Origin: Oreohelix idahoensis
Taxonomy: Eukaryota > Mollusca > Gastropoda > Stylommatophora > Oreohelicidae
Length of the DNA: 64,000 nucleotides
Direction of reading: 5' to 3'
NCBI GenBank assembly: GCA_024509875.1
Contig: JAMPIV010004254.1
Coordinates: forward strand, 682,001 to 746,000
Shown here: one piece after another, positions 22,226 to 32,301 of the stretch
How the letters are laid out: every line of letters begins with the position of its first letter
Numbering within the stretch: position 1 is the first letter of the stretch
Position numbers and translations under genes: made by a program
Notes under the pieces: model-generated
Database searches by the model: none
Told to the model about the DNA's origin: nothing
What the model saw: the letters and a program-made list of their open reading frames with translations, nothing else

Positions 22226-23145
22226 AGTAAGTCTGAGAAGAACACAGTTAGATGATGATACTCAGTACTAGTACACACAGTTAGATGATGATACTCAGTA
22301 CTAGTACACACAGTTAGATGATGATACTCAGTACTAGTACACACAGTTAGATGATGAATGACAAGTACTAGTACCACAGTTAGAAATGAATGACACAGTA
22401 CTAGTACACAAGTTAGAAATGAATGACACATGACACAAGTTCATGAATACAGTAACACAAGTTAGAAATGAATGACACAGTAACACCACAAGTTAGAAAT
22501 GAATGACACAGTAACACAAGTTAGAAATGAATGACACAGTAACACCACAAGTTAGAAATGAATGACACAGTAACACCACAAGTTAGAAATGAATGACACA
22601 GTAACACCACAAGTTAGAAATGAATGACACAGTAACACCACAAGTTAGAAATGAATGACACAGTAACACAAGTTAGAAATGAATGACACAGTAACACCAC
22701 AAGTTAGAAATGAATGACACAGTAACACCACAAGTTAGAAATGAATGACACAGTAACACCACAAGTTAGAAATGAATGACACAGTAACACCACAAGTTAG
22801 AAATGAATGACACAGTAACACCACAAGTTAGAAATGAATGACACAGTAACACCACAAGTTAGAAATGAATGACACAGTAACACAAGTTAGAAATGAATGA
22901 CACAGTAACACCTCAGTACTAGAAACAATGACACATACCCAGTACAAGTACATACAGTTACAAGTTGAAATGAATGACTAGTAACACCACAAGTTAGAAA
23001 TGAATGACACAGTAACAGTACAAGTTAGAAATGAATGACACAGTACTAACACCACAGTTAGAAATGAATGTACTAGTAACACCACAGTTAGAAATGAATG
23101 ATACTCACAGTAACACAGTTAGATGATGATACTCAGTACTAGTAC
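22226..23145. repeat. 31-bp minisatellite with mixed units, about 28 copies
   Basis: First, four copies contain agttagatgatgatactcag. They grade into about 22 copies containing agttagaaatgaatgacaca with 26-bp variants. The array ends with mixed copies and returns to the first type at about 23118. The mirrored arrangement suggests internal expansion of a mutant unit. Confidence 0.93.
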
Positions 23146-23255
23146 ACAGATGGCTGTTTTTTTTTTGTTTTTTTTTTAATGGAAGAAAATGTCCATGTTG
23201 ATCATTGAAACAAGACAGAGATTTCAGACTACTTTCAGCATACAGCTACTAACCA

Positions 23256-23950
23256 ATGAGACCGCATGTAGACCAGACAGCCAAGATAACAAGCTTCCTC
23301 TACATATCAATACAGAAGGAAGAAGTAAGCAATAAAACCATGTGTAAGATGGAATCTAACAACAGAATGAACAAAGCAAGAACAGCCTTTTTTAGTCTAA
23401 ACAACATCTGGAAGTTCTCTCAGTACAGCACAAGCACAAAATTAGGATTATATCAGAGCTGTGTGCTTTCTGTGCTTCTCTATGGCGCGGAGAGCTGGAG
23501 AGTTACAGAGAAGGAAATGTCAAAATTGTCCTCTTTTCACACAACATGCCTAAGAAAAATTCTCAGAATCTTTTAGAATACCATCACCAACCAAGATCTG
23601 CTTACTCGGAGCAAGCAAGAGGACATGCACACCATCATAGTTGGCAGACGCTGGAGCTGGGTTGGCCATGTCCTCAGAAGAGACCCCGATGCCATCACAA
23701 GAACAGCTATGCTATGGACCCCTGAAGGAAAATGAAAGAGAGGCCGACCAAAAACAACTTGGCGGAGGACTGTGGAGGCTGAGATGCAAAGAATGATCAG
23801 AGTTGGGACACTGTATGAAGGATGGCCGCCGACTGAGCAAAGTGGAATCAATTTGTTGTTGCCCTACAAGACGCCACCAGGCGTAATGGCCACTGACTGC
23901 TTTGACGGTCAGCGGCTAAGGATCAAAGAAAAAAGAAAGAAGATGGAATC
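23256..23950 (+). pseudogene. RTE-type (BovB-like) LINE C-terminus, family E copy 1
   Basis: One frame reads NKARTAFFSLNNIWK, SVLLYGAESWRVTEKEMSKL and SSFHTTCLRKILRIF, then a stop. It continues ITNQDLLTRSKQEDMHTII, RRWSWVGHVLRRDPDAITRT and AEMQRMIRVGTLYEG, and ends in an AAAGAA-rich tail at about 23930. This is the region after the RT active site of BovB-like RTEs. Two stops and a frameshift inactivate it. Copies E2 and E3 are at 30148 and 63568. Confidence 0.85.
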
Positions 23951-24077
23951 TGAGGTTAAACAACATGAGAAGAATTGAGTCCATCAACCAACTATTTATT
24001 CATTCATTATCATTTTTATTTTCTTTATTCCCTATGAAGCATGCAGCCCCCACCACAGCTGGGCCCCTTGCCGGAAG

Positions 24078-24119
<42 letters not shown>
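24078..24119. repeat. 42-base poly(C) run
   Basis: An uninterrupted C run; the minus strand is a G run able to form a quadruplex. Length is likely unreliable in assembly. Confidence 0.95.
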
Positions 24120-24121
<2 letters not shown>

Positions 24122-24141
24122 CAACATTCTTGTGGAGGTTA

Positions 24142-24180
24142 CTGTAGTAATTTATTTGACATGATGAGGTTGCCAGCCCC
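24142..24180 (+). repeat. single relative of the 66-bp array unit
   Basis: The segment ctgtagtaatttatttgaca followed by tgatgaggttgccagcccc aligns with the unit at 1-3914 (ctgtagtaatttgatttaca...tgatgaggtttgtcagcctc). It probably represents the source-type interspersed sequence. Confidence 0.7.
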
Positions 24181-24335
24181 ATGCGCCAGGTTGTAATGCT
24201 GTCAATATTTGGCTTTTACAGTAAATATTTTTAAACAGCAAAAACTCAAAACGACGCATTCCACATTTCATTTTATATTTTCACTTAAAGTTCGATGCAG
24301 ATGAGACAGATAAAATAGTTCATTTTTCTACTATA

Positions 24336-24338
<3 letters not shown>

Positions 24339-24391
<53 letters not shown>
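24339..24391. repeat. (TA)n microsatellite
   Basis: About 26 TA dinucleotides. Confidence 0.96.
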
Positions 24392-24394
<3 letters not shown>

Positions 24395-25287
24395 TGGTAC
24401 TAGTGAAAGGGCTGTGACTGCGGGGCAACAGGCGGCGTATATTATAAGGGGTGTCAGGCACAGAATTTCAGTGGCTAACGCGTAGTGGCTAGACTCGTAG
24501 GCTTCGCGCAGGTGTGTCTCAGTGTGTGTCCTTAGTTGTGATGTGCGACGGAACAAACGGAATAATTTGTCTTCTCTTTGTTACTTTCACAATTGCCTCC
24601 GCGGATGGCGGAATTGTGGATTTTAAAGTTGCTACCATAAGTGAAATTGGTTCATTTTCGATACAAGACAACAGGAGGCTGAGACGCTTGGGAGCCATGA
24701 CCCAAGTGGGCCCCCCCCCCACCCATAGAGTGTAAACGAGTATATCGGGCCGAAACACTTGTCGGACGGGGGGACTACTTCTGATGATCAGATTGCTTCC
24801 TGTTGTATCGCTCTGTAAAGAATTTCCTATCATCCATACATAAAGACTAAAATTCCAGCCCCAGTTAAATGTTCACATCAGAGTACCTTCGTGATCTTGA
24901 CTGAGCAATAAAGCTGCATTTATTTATATCATAAATAAAAAGTGGTTACAAATGTAGGAATAAATAGCTATGTCAGAAATAAAGAATGACTTCAAGTTTA
25001 AGGATAGATAACTACTTCACAGACAATAAGTGGTTTCAATTATCAGGACAACATTACAGGAGACTAAAAACAACAAAAAACTTGCTCTTTGATTATTTGA
25101 CCTCTACACTGTAGGATAGAAGAAGAACGACTAAGGTAGTTTAGTCTTTTATTGTTTCCCTACCAAACAAAAAAACATGACAGAAATTGATATGGTTTGT
25201 ATGTATGAAAATAGTGAGAAAAAATGACAGTCCAAAACAGATATTTAACTAGAAAGTACCAGGGCCTTCAGGAATGAATACACAGAA
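24392..25287. other. intron sequence, no gene supported
   Basis: Mostly unique. A 73-codon plus-strand frame (24514-24735) has a hydrophobic stretch ICLLFVTFTIAS resembling a signal peptide, but no domain and no splice partner I can name. Confidence 0.4.
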
Positions 25288-25432
25288 CTTGTAAAGACAA
25301 TACAACTTTAAACTGTTAAACATGAGAATAAGAACAACTTTAAACTGTTAAACATGAGAATAAGAACAACTTTAAACTGTTAAACATGAGAATAAGAACA
25401 ACTTTAAACTGTTAAACATGAGAATAAGAACT
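25288..25432. repeat. 32-bp minisatellite, about four units
   Basis: Unit core actttaaactgttaaacatg, nearly identical copies. Confidence 0.93.
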
Positions 25433-25540
25433 AGAGAAAGCTGATCAAAAACATAACAGGGAGAATAACTGTGTCTGCTGTAAAGAACTTGAGGGTCTGG
25501 GAACACTGACAAAAAGATGTAGCATGCTGGGACATCTTAC

Positions 25541-25711
25541 CTTTCTTACTCTGCTCACATCTGACATTGATGATCTCTGCAAGCCGAGACACCAACAAGT
25601 TGTACAGTTGGAAATTGTCATTCGGACTTTTATGCCCATAATGAAAAACAAGTGGAGCTGTCTGCTGGAAGCCTTCTTCTATGTCTGCAGTTCTTTCTAC
25701 TACAAGGGCTC
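25541..25711 (-). CDS. CLP1: CLP1 exon encoding ERTADIEEGF
   Basis: Acceptor TTGGTAG ends at 25712 and donor GTAAGA begins at 25540. The exon starts GA, completing glycine (G|GA). It encodes ALVVERTADIEEGFQQTAPL, VFHYGHKSPNDNFQLYNLL and VSRLAEIINVRCEQSKK, ending in phase 1. The vertebrate counterpart is [20 protein letters not shown]...RLADVFNQRCE. It is the longest exon found. Confidence 0.97.
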
Positions 25712-26439
25712 CTACCAAAATGACAACGTTTACTTATATAATAATTGATATATTTTATCAACAGTTACCCTAAACATTTTTCTCTCATTTCGTATGATAC
25801 ATTCAAACTTTTTTCTTGCTCTTTCTTCTGTTCTCAAAACACTGTTGCCATAAAGCCATGGTTCTCAACCTGGGTTAAGCACACATCAAGAGGCACAATA
25901 AAAAATGACAGGATTTTCATGTGCTTAGTTTTTAGTCAAATAATTTTATCTAACAGCAAAATCATTTCAGATTCTAAATGATATATGCATATTTACAATA
26001 TCTCTATTTCTATTGTTATGAGGAGAGACGGGCATAGTAGCTTCAGCAGACATTCACTGACAATTATCAGCTTTAAGTTAAATTGCTTAAAATTTGTTGC
26101 AGCAGATCTCCCTAAGTCTACTGTTTACTTTTAATCTGAAGTCTTTAATAATAGTTACACTCTGTTTCTAGTTTAAAACATTAAGAGTAGAGACTATTTT
26201 CAGGTTACACTATAATGTATTACATACATATGAGCTCGTACATGCACAACATTTGAAATAAACATCTTATGTTCTATGACTTTGATAATCTTAGGGGGTT
26301 CCTGAGGACCTGGTCGACCCTTAATGAGGTACCTCAGCCCAGAAAAACTGCCATAAAGCATATTCATTTATTACTCTTCAACTCGACCTGTGTACAGTTG
26401 CCAGGTGAGTCTAGAAGACAAAGGAAGAATAGGACAACA
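25712..26439. other. intron sequence, nothing supported
   Basis: Unique AT-rich intron; no motif recognised. Confidence 0.5.
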
Positions 26440-26640
26440 ACTTTCTCAGGTAGAGGTGACTAATATCAGGTTGTGTACGAGGCTGACAACCTCTTTATGT
26501 AAAACAATCCTAGTTACCACTATTACAAGATCACATGACTGCTTGGTGCAGACGACTTCTTGCTCAGGGACCAGCAGCAGCAGTGTTTCTATGCTCCATA
26601 AGGATCAAAAGGGGAGATAAATGAATGAATTCTACTTCCT
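26440..26640 (+). repeat. interspersed repeat family B, copy 3
   Basis: Carries aggttgtgtacgaggctgac, then acctctttatgtaaaacaat, tcacatgactgcttggtgca and a short gatgaatgaat-like end, in the same order as the other B copies. Confidence 0.5.
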
Positions 26641-26649
26641 GTGGAGAGA

Positions 26650-26800
26650 AGTCCATAAACAGGTTGATATGTAACCATCCTGTACTGTGCCATCTATTCC
26701 AGGTCTTTCCATCTCTTCAGATATGCCACCAATTCCCTTCTTCATGTCATGTGACAGTTTAGTCTCTCTCTATATCTCATTTAGCATTATGGAACGGTTT
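26650..26800 (-). pseudogene. possible RTE family C 3' scrap
   Basis: Contains cctgtactgtgccatctatt and a pyrimidine-rich stretch parallel to the C copies near 19990, 16080 and 60915. Too short and diverged for a firm call. Confidence 0.3.
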
Positions 26801-27296
26801 TGTTCTTGTGCTTGTCTGCATTTGTAGATGACTGGTGTCAAGATGCAATTTTTGAGATGGTGCTATGTTTGTATGCTCCTAGTGGAGCGAGATTGGTTGG
26901 GTGCGTTGTTGTGGCAAATGTGAATGCAATGTTAAGTCGAGTTAAACGTTTGTGAGCTGCTTGTGACATCTGCACGATCAGCTGAACTCGGAATGTTATG
27001 ACATGTGACTAAAGTAGAAGTTATTATTGGCTAGAGTAAGCCTGGTGTGTGAAAGGTTAAAGGATTATGAAATTCATGCAAGGGGAGTTGACAGAAGTTG
27101 TTGAAGAGGATGGACGTGTTAATGGTGTTGCTCTTGTGTGAAAAGAGCATGTGTCTGTTGTGTGGTTTTTGTTGTTGCAAGCATTGATGTTGTTTCTGAT
27201 CTCAGAAGCTGTTGCAGTGACTGTAGTGATGTTAGCATTATTTGTGCGCTGGTAGGTTGTCAAGATAGATTGGTAGTTCCTTGTGCCTTTGAAGTA
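26801..27296. other. intron sequence, nothing supported
   Basis: GT-rich unique sequence before the MITE; no motif recognised. Confidence 0.5.
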
Positions 27297-27640
27297 CAGT
27301 TGACATTCAAAAATCCGGCAACCTCCGGACCTGAGGAGTGCCGGATTTTTGAAAATGCCGGATTTTTTATGGTTATATATGCTGTATATATTTAACAGAT
27401 AATGACTGGTGTACAGTCCTTTAAAGAAAGAAAATTAAAAACTAAATGAAAAGCAAATGAAATTTTAATGTTCATCAACTAAATAAAACAGTTCTACAGA
27501 ATTTTAGTTCAACTGAATAAAATAGTTCTACAGAAAACAGTGGCGCGCCAACGCGGTAAATCTAAAATTGCGCTCCGAAATCCATGCCGGAAATCTGAAG
27601 GAACCGGATTATCGATAGCCGGATTTTTGAATGTCAACTG
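27297..27640. mobile_element. pogo/Tigger-like MITE
   Basis: A 344-bp element is flanked by TA (27295-27296, 27641-27642). Terminal inverted repeats CAGTTGACATTCAAAAATCC run through CCGGC at both ends. Subterminal copies of ccggatttttgaaaatgccg occur. It has no coding capacity. Ends start CAGT and the target is TA, like the Tigger at 8925, but the TIR sequence differs, so it was mobilised by a different pogo-type element. Confidence 0.88.
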
Positions 27641-27642
27641 TA

Positions 27643-28084
27643 CCTCACTTATATGGCATGTCCTAAGTGTGATTATATTATGTCAAGATTGACTTGGTCT
27701 TTGAGTTTAATTATTTATTGCTATGTACAGTGTGGAAACTTGCCCTCTAGACAACATTACCTTTTTGTTGTTGTTAGATTTAGTGGTAACAGTGATGGTG
27801 TCACTGTTGTCTGGGACAAAGGTGCGTGTCCTCTCCCTGCCTTGTTGGGCATGTAAGAACCTTTTATCTCATGACACTGGCTGTTTTCTCAATCTTTCAT
27901 CCAAAACAGGAAGTCATCATTTTTTAAGGGCATGCCCAAAGGCCTGTTATAAGAAACCATGACTACTCCCACACATCCACATTCTTGCAACATGAGGGGG
28001 GGGGGGAGAGAAGAGTTTAAATCTACAGTAAACTTATCAGGAAACAAATTGTATCTCTCTGCAATTTTTAAATTCTGAACTCAC
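27643..28084. other. intron sequence, nothing supported
   Basis: Unique intron with a G run near 27997; no motif recognised. Confidence 0.5.
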
Positions 28085-28112
28085 CTACAGTTCCTGGCAA
28101 TCCCATGTTTCC
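28085..28112 (-). CDS. CLP1: CLP1 28-bp microexon
   Basis: Acceptor CTTTTCAG ends at 28113 and donor GTGAGT-like GTGAGTT begins at 28084. The exon encodes GNMGLPGTV plus the first base of glycine. It links DVGQ of the upstream exon to GALVVER downstream, exactly where vertebrate CLP1 reads GSVSIPGTMGALYIER. Small but well supported by phase and family order. Confidence 0.9.
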
Positions 28113-28600
28113 CTGAAAAGAAAAATACCATGATGTACTGGCAGCTAGTTGTAAATATTAAAATTAAGGTATTTTAATATTTCAGACAAACCTGAAGCAG
28201 TACCTGAATACAGCATAATGACATTATAAAGTTCAGGTAACTAAAGGTATTTGTTCCCATCCTGAGATGTGATCGTTGCGGATGTGTAGCCATACACAAC
28301 ATTTGCAAGGGCCTTTTGCTGCCACTTCCTTTCAGGAGGATCTGTATCATGAGAAGGGGTCCAGCAACTGTGGCCTGATGTTAGCTGAGGTCTATTCTCC
28401 AACTTTCACTACATCATGATGAGCTGTGAGTTACCAAATGGGTGATGTTGCTGTCTGTGGCAATGCCTCAGATACAGAATGAGGAAAACCATGTCCTGGA
28501 TTACCCAGCATCCTTGAACAGTGACCACAGCCACCTCCCTACCATTATGCCAACAAGGAAATGTGGTCTAGCACAGTGAAGTCAAGATGCTGGTGTGTAA
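28113..28600. other. intron sequence, nothing supported
   Basis: Unique intron; no motif recognised. Confidence 0.5.
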
Positions 28601-28613
28601 ACTAATTTCACTT

Positions 28614-28887
28614 TTTTTTTTTCTCTAACCAGCGGTACTTGAGCTTTCCAGCTCTTTTGACCCAATGACATGTCATTGCGAGGCTGGGGGGTCAGTGGAC
28701 TTTCCTTTCAACCCGGTCAGGAACTTCGCTCCTTCCCATCCACACGTGATTTATGTGCAGGAGCCGTTCAGGTTATTCAGTCAAATTTCCGGTCATAAAC
28801 ATTCCTTCAAACGCTGATGCCCATGTTTGAACCATGAAAACCTGGTCGCCAGTACAACGCCGTAGCCATTACATCAGCGCGGCTCCC
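28614..28887 (-). mobile_element. tRNA-derived SINE, second copy, with target-site duplication
   Basis: Flanked by the 13-bp repeat actaatttcactt at 28601-28613 and 28888-28900. On the minus strand it matches the SINE at 5497-5772 over its full length and ends in a poly(A) tail (T run at 28614-28622). The B-box is mutated (GGTTCAAACAT). It is in the sense orientation relative to CLP1. Confidence 0.9.
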
Positions 28888-29289
28888 ACTAATTTCACTT
28901 AAAAGAATAACCATTTTCAAGTCTTCCATAGGTGTAACATATGACATACATGGCTGTTGCATTTTGTATCAGCAAGATGATAAGATAACAGCACTGTAGT
29001 CACTGAAATGATTTGCAGAAACTGATGAATTAGAACACACACAAAAAAACCTTGTAAATGATAGAAATGTTTCTGGGTACTGGCTAAAATTGCATGATCA
29101 TGAAGCAACAGTTTAAATAAGGCTTAGAATTAACTCAGTCCATCAGCTTTGAAATGACGCTTTCTTGATAAATAATTCTGGGATTCACATTATTTCAAAC
29201 TTTGGTTATAACATTATACTGTATTAACATTTTCATATGTTGGGACTTGTAATTGTCATTAAATACAACCACCACCACTGTACAGTCAA

Positions 29290-29470
29290 ACATCATCATC
29301 AGCTCCCCAAGAAGCATAGGCCTTCAACAAACCAAGTCTTCCTGTCCTGTGCCATCAGGTCAAGGTCTTTACAGTTCTCTTCTTCATCCCCATCATATTT
29401 GTATTTGTCTGTCTCCAGTTCTCTTCCTTCATGTGTTCTTTGGTCGTCCTCTCTTAGATCACATGATTAC
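29290..29470 (-). pseudogene. RTE-type LINE 3' end (family C, copy 5)
   Basis: The minus strand reads LDLMAQDRKTWFVEGLCFLG and stops, followed by a (GATGAT)-type tail at about 29285. It parallels WKSLEQTARVRKTWQTFVEG of copy 2. Only the last part is kept. Confidence 0.6.
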
Positions 29471-29758
29471 TGCCCTTTAATAACTGCTACCTAATAACGA
29501 GTAGACTAAGACTCATAATATCCCCGTCTGCTGCACTAGAAGTCTGCATGAAAGTATTCATATACATTTGCAGCAGTAGTTTTTGTAACAATTTTTTTCA
29601 AATAATCAAGCCATGAATGAAAAAAAAAATGACTATTTACATTACTATTACAATACAAACATGCTCACATATAACAGCAATTTTTATCAGATTAAAAAAA
29701 AAAAGTTTTAAGACATAATTAAAAACTGATGTGTTTGTTTCAACATGTGTACACATAC

Positions 29759-29872
29759 CTGGCCAACATCAATGTCAGCAAATACTGGGGACCTTCCAAG
29801 TCGTACGGCATAATTAACCAAAATTCTACATAAAGTTGATTTTCCTACATCTGTGGGACCAACTACAAGTAT
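29759..29872 (-). CDS. CLP1: CLP1 exon with Walker A P-loop
   Basis: Acceptor TCTTGCAG ends at 29873 and donor GTATGT begins at 29758; 114 bp, phase 0 at both ends. It encodes [20 protein letters not shown] and [26 protein letters not shown] is the ATP-binding P-loop of the CLP1/NOL9/GRC3 kinase family. DIDVGQ is the following conserved acidic motif. This is the most diagnostic exon of the gene. Confidence 0.98.
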
Positions 29873-30147
29873 CTGCAAGAAGAGAATACATTTTGTGTTT
29901 ACATGTCATTGGAAGTTCAATATGTCATTGTAAGTTGAATATGTAAAACAAAAAGTTGCAGACTTGGGCTCAGGTGTAGAATTATCATCATCATGATCCT
30001 GTGTGCTACTTGTGGAGCATGGGAGACACGTCTGCTGCTGGTCTCCCTGCACCAAACTCTGACTTGCTCTTGCAGAAGTAGTTTCTGTGCCAATTAATCT
30101 TACATGTTGAGGTTGCCAGCCCCATGTTAATATTATATGACAAGATT

Positions 30148-30367
30148 CTTCTTCTTCTTTGATCCTTAGCCGCCGACCGTCAAAGCAGTCAGTGGCCATT
30201 ACGCATGGTGGCGTCTTGTAGGGCAACAACAAATTGATTCCACTTTGCTCGGTCGGTGGCCATCCTTCGTACAGTGCCCCAACTCTGGTTCATTCTTTGC
30301 ATCTCAGCCTCCACAGTCCTCCGCCAAGTTGTTTTTGGTCGGCCTCTCTTTCGTTTTCCTTCAGGGG
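30148..30367 (-). mobile_element. 5'-truncated RTE LINE (family E copy 2) with target-site duplication
   Basis: Flanked by the 11-bp repeat atgacaagatt at 30137-30147 and 30368-30378. The minus strand encodes EGKRKRGRPKTTWRRTVEAE and AKWNQFVVALQDATMRNGH, then the family tail ending in GAAGAA. Only about the last 70 codons are present. A clean example of target-primed 5' truncation. Confidence 0.92.
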
Positions 30368-30589
30368 ATGACAAGATTAGGGTATAAAAAAATAAAAGTA
30401 CTGCAGTAAGACCCACCATAAGATTACCAATGTGAGCCTCATGGAAACACCCAGATAAAAACCACTGGAAGAAGATAGGACATAGGACACTGAGGAAGTC
30501 ATCTAATAGCATCACATTACAATCCTTGTTTTGGAATCCTCAGGGAAGAAGAAACAGAAGGAGAAAGATTTGATTGGCTGCTGCCACCA

Positions 30590-30780
30590 GGAATGGTGTA
30601 AAAGGTAACTAAGGAGAGGTTGTGCTTGAGCCTAGCAACAACTTCATCTTGTCAAACAAATAGTTACAGAAACCATCAATGCAAGCAGACAGGAAGTAGT
30701 CTGGTCTAGGTTTCCTGCACAAAGGTCATCTGTAGTCATAGTAGCATGCTCATCAAGGACTCAACAAGTAATATTCAATC
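30590..30780 (+). repeat. interspersed repeat family B, copy 4
   Basis: Contains ggtaactaaggagaggttgtg, then cttgtcaaacaaatagttac and agaaaccatcaatgcaagca in family B order. It is followed at 30770-30835 by three copies of a 21-bp unit (ccaatattcaatcattcatt). Confidence 0.5.
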
Positions 30781-31001
30781 ATTCATTCCCAATATTCAAT
30801 CATTCATTCCCAATATTCAATCATTTATTCCCAATAAACATGAGACCTGGGTGCAGACATATGAAAGATAAAGAAAACAGGGAAAGAACTCTAACAGACT
30901 GACACAGACAACAAGGCTTGGAGAAAACTGGCAGACGGCATGTGCTGCCCATGGAGCTACAAGGCAAAGATAACAAGTGTATGGTCTAATTGTCTCTAGT
31001 T

Positions 31002-31433
31002 AACATTGTTGAGGTTAACATTGTCTCTAGTTAACATTGTCTCTAGTTAACATTGTTGAGGTTAACATTGTCTCTAGTTAACATTGTTGAGGTTAACATT
31101 GTCTCTAGTTAACATTGTCTCTAGTTAACATTGTCTCTAGTTAACATTGTTGAGGTTAACATTGTCTCTAGTTAACATTGTTGAGGTTAACATTGTCTCT
31201 AGTTAACATTGTTGAGGTTAAAATTGTCTCTAGTTAACATTGCTGAGGTTAACATTGTCTCTAGTTAACATTGTTGAGGTTAACATTGTCTCTAGTTAAC
31301 ATTGTTGAGGTTAACATTGTCTCTAGTTAACATTGTTGAGGTTAACATTGTCTCTAGTTAACATTGCTGAGGTTAACATTGTCTCTAGTTAACATTGTTG
31401 AGGTTAACATTGTCTCTAGTTAACACTGTTGAG
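31002..31433. repeat. 31/15-bp composite minisatellite
   Basis: Alternating modules ttaacattgtctctag and ttaacattgttgagg form a mostly 31-bp period, about 14 periods. Some module-1 runs lack module 2. Confidence 0.94.
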
Positions 31434-31482
31434 AAGAAACAAGGTAAGAAATAGGGAGAAGTGCAGTAAGACTTCATGAAAG

Positions 31483-32215
31483 GAATACAGGTAGTGTGTG
31501 AGTCGTACTGGGATAAGGAATACAGGTAGTGTGTGAGTCGTACTGGGATAAGGAATACAGGTAGTGTGTGTGTCGTATTGGGATAAGGAATACAGGTAGT
31601 GTGTGAGTCATACTGGGATAAGGAATACAGGAAGTGTGTGAGTCGTACTGGGATAAGGAATACAGGTAGTGTGTGAGTCATACTGGGATAAGGAATACAG
31701 GTAGTGTGTGAGTCATACTGGGATAAGGAATACAGGTAGTGTGTGTGTTGTACTGGGATAAGGAATACAGGTAGTGTGTGAGTCGTACTGGGATAAGGAA
31801 TACAGGTAGTGTGTGAGTCGTACTGGGATAAGGAATAGAGGTAGTGTGTGAGTCATACTGGGATAAGGAATACAGGTAGTGTGTGAGTCATACTGGGATA
31901 AGGAATACAGGTAGTGTGTGAGTCATACTGGGATAAGGAATACAGGTAGTGTGTGAGTCATACTGGGATAAGGAATACAGGTAGTGTGTGAGTCATACTG
32001 GGATAAGGAATACAGGTAGTGTGTGAGTCGTATTGGGATAAGGAATACAGGTAGTGTGTGTGTCGTACTGGGATAAGGAATACAGGTAGTGTGTGTGTCA
32101 TACTGGGATAAGGAATACAGGTAGTGTGTGAGTCATACTGGGATAAGGAATACAGGTAGTGTGTGAGTCGTACTGGGATAAGGAATACAGGTAGTGTGAG
32201 TCGTACTGGGAAGGA
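31483..32215. repeat. 35-bp minisatellite, about 21 units
   Basis: Unit core aggaatacaggtagtgtgtg, with variable gagtcgt/gagtcat/tgtcgt positions. Source unknown. Confidence 0.95.
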
Positions 32216-32301
32216 CAAGCAAAGAAATTGCCTACATTATGATCATAAAATCTTCATCAGGGACGAGGTAGACAACAACAGCAGAGCAAAGTCAGAACTA
32301 A

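Noticed and set aside
24000..24182. Glycine-rich minus-strand frame as a protein
   Set aside because: It is the translation of the poly(C) tract.
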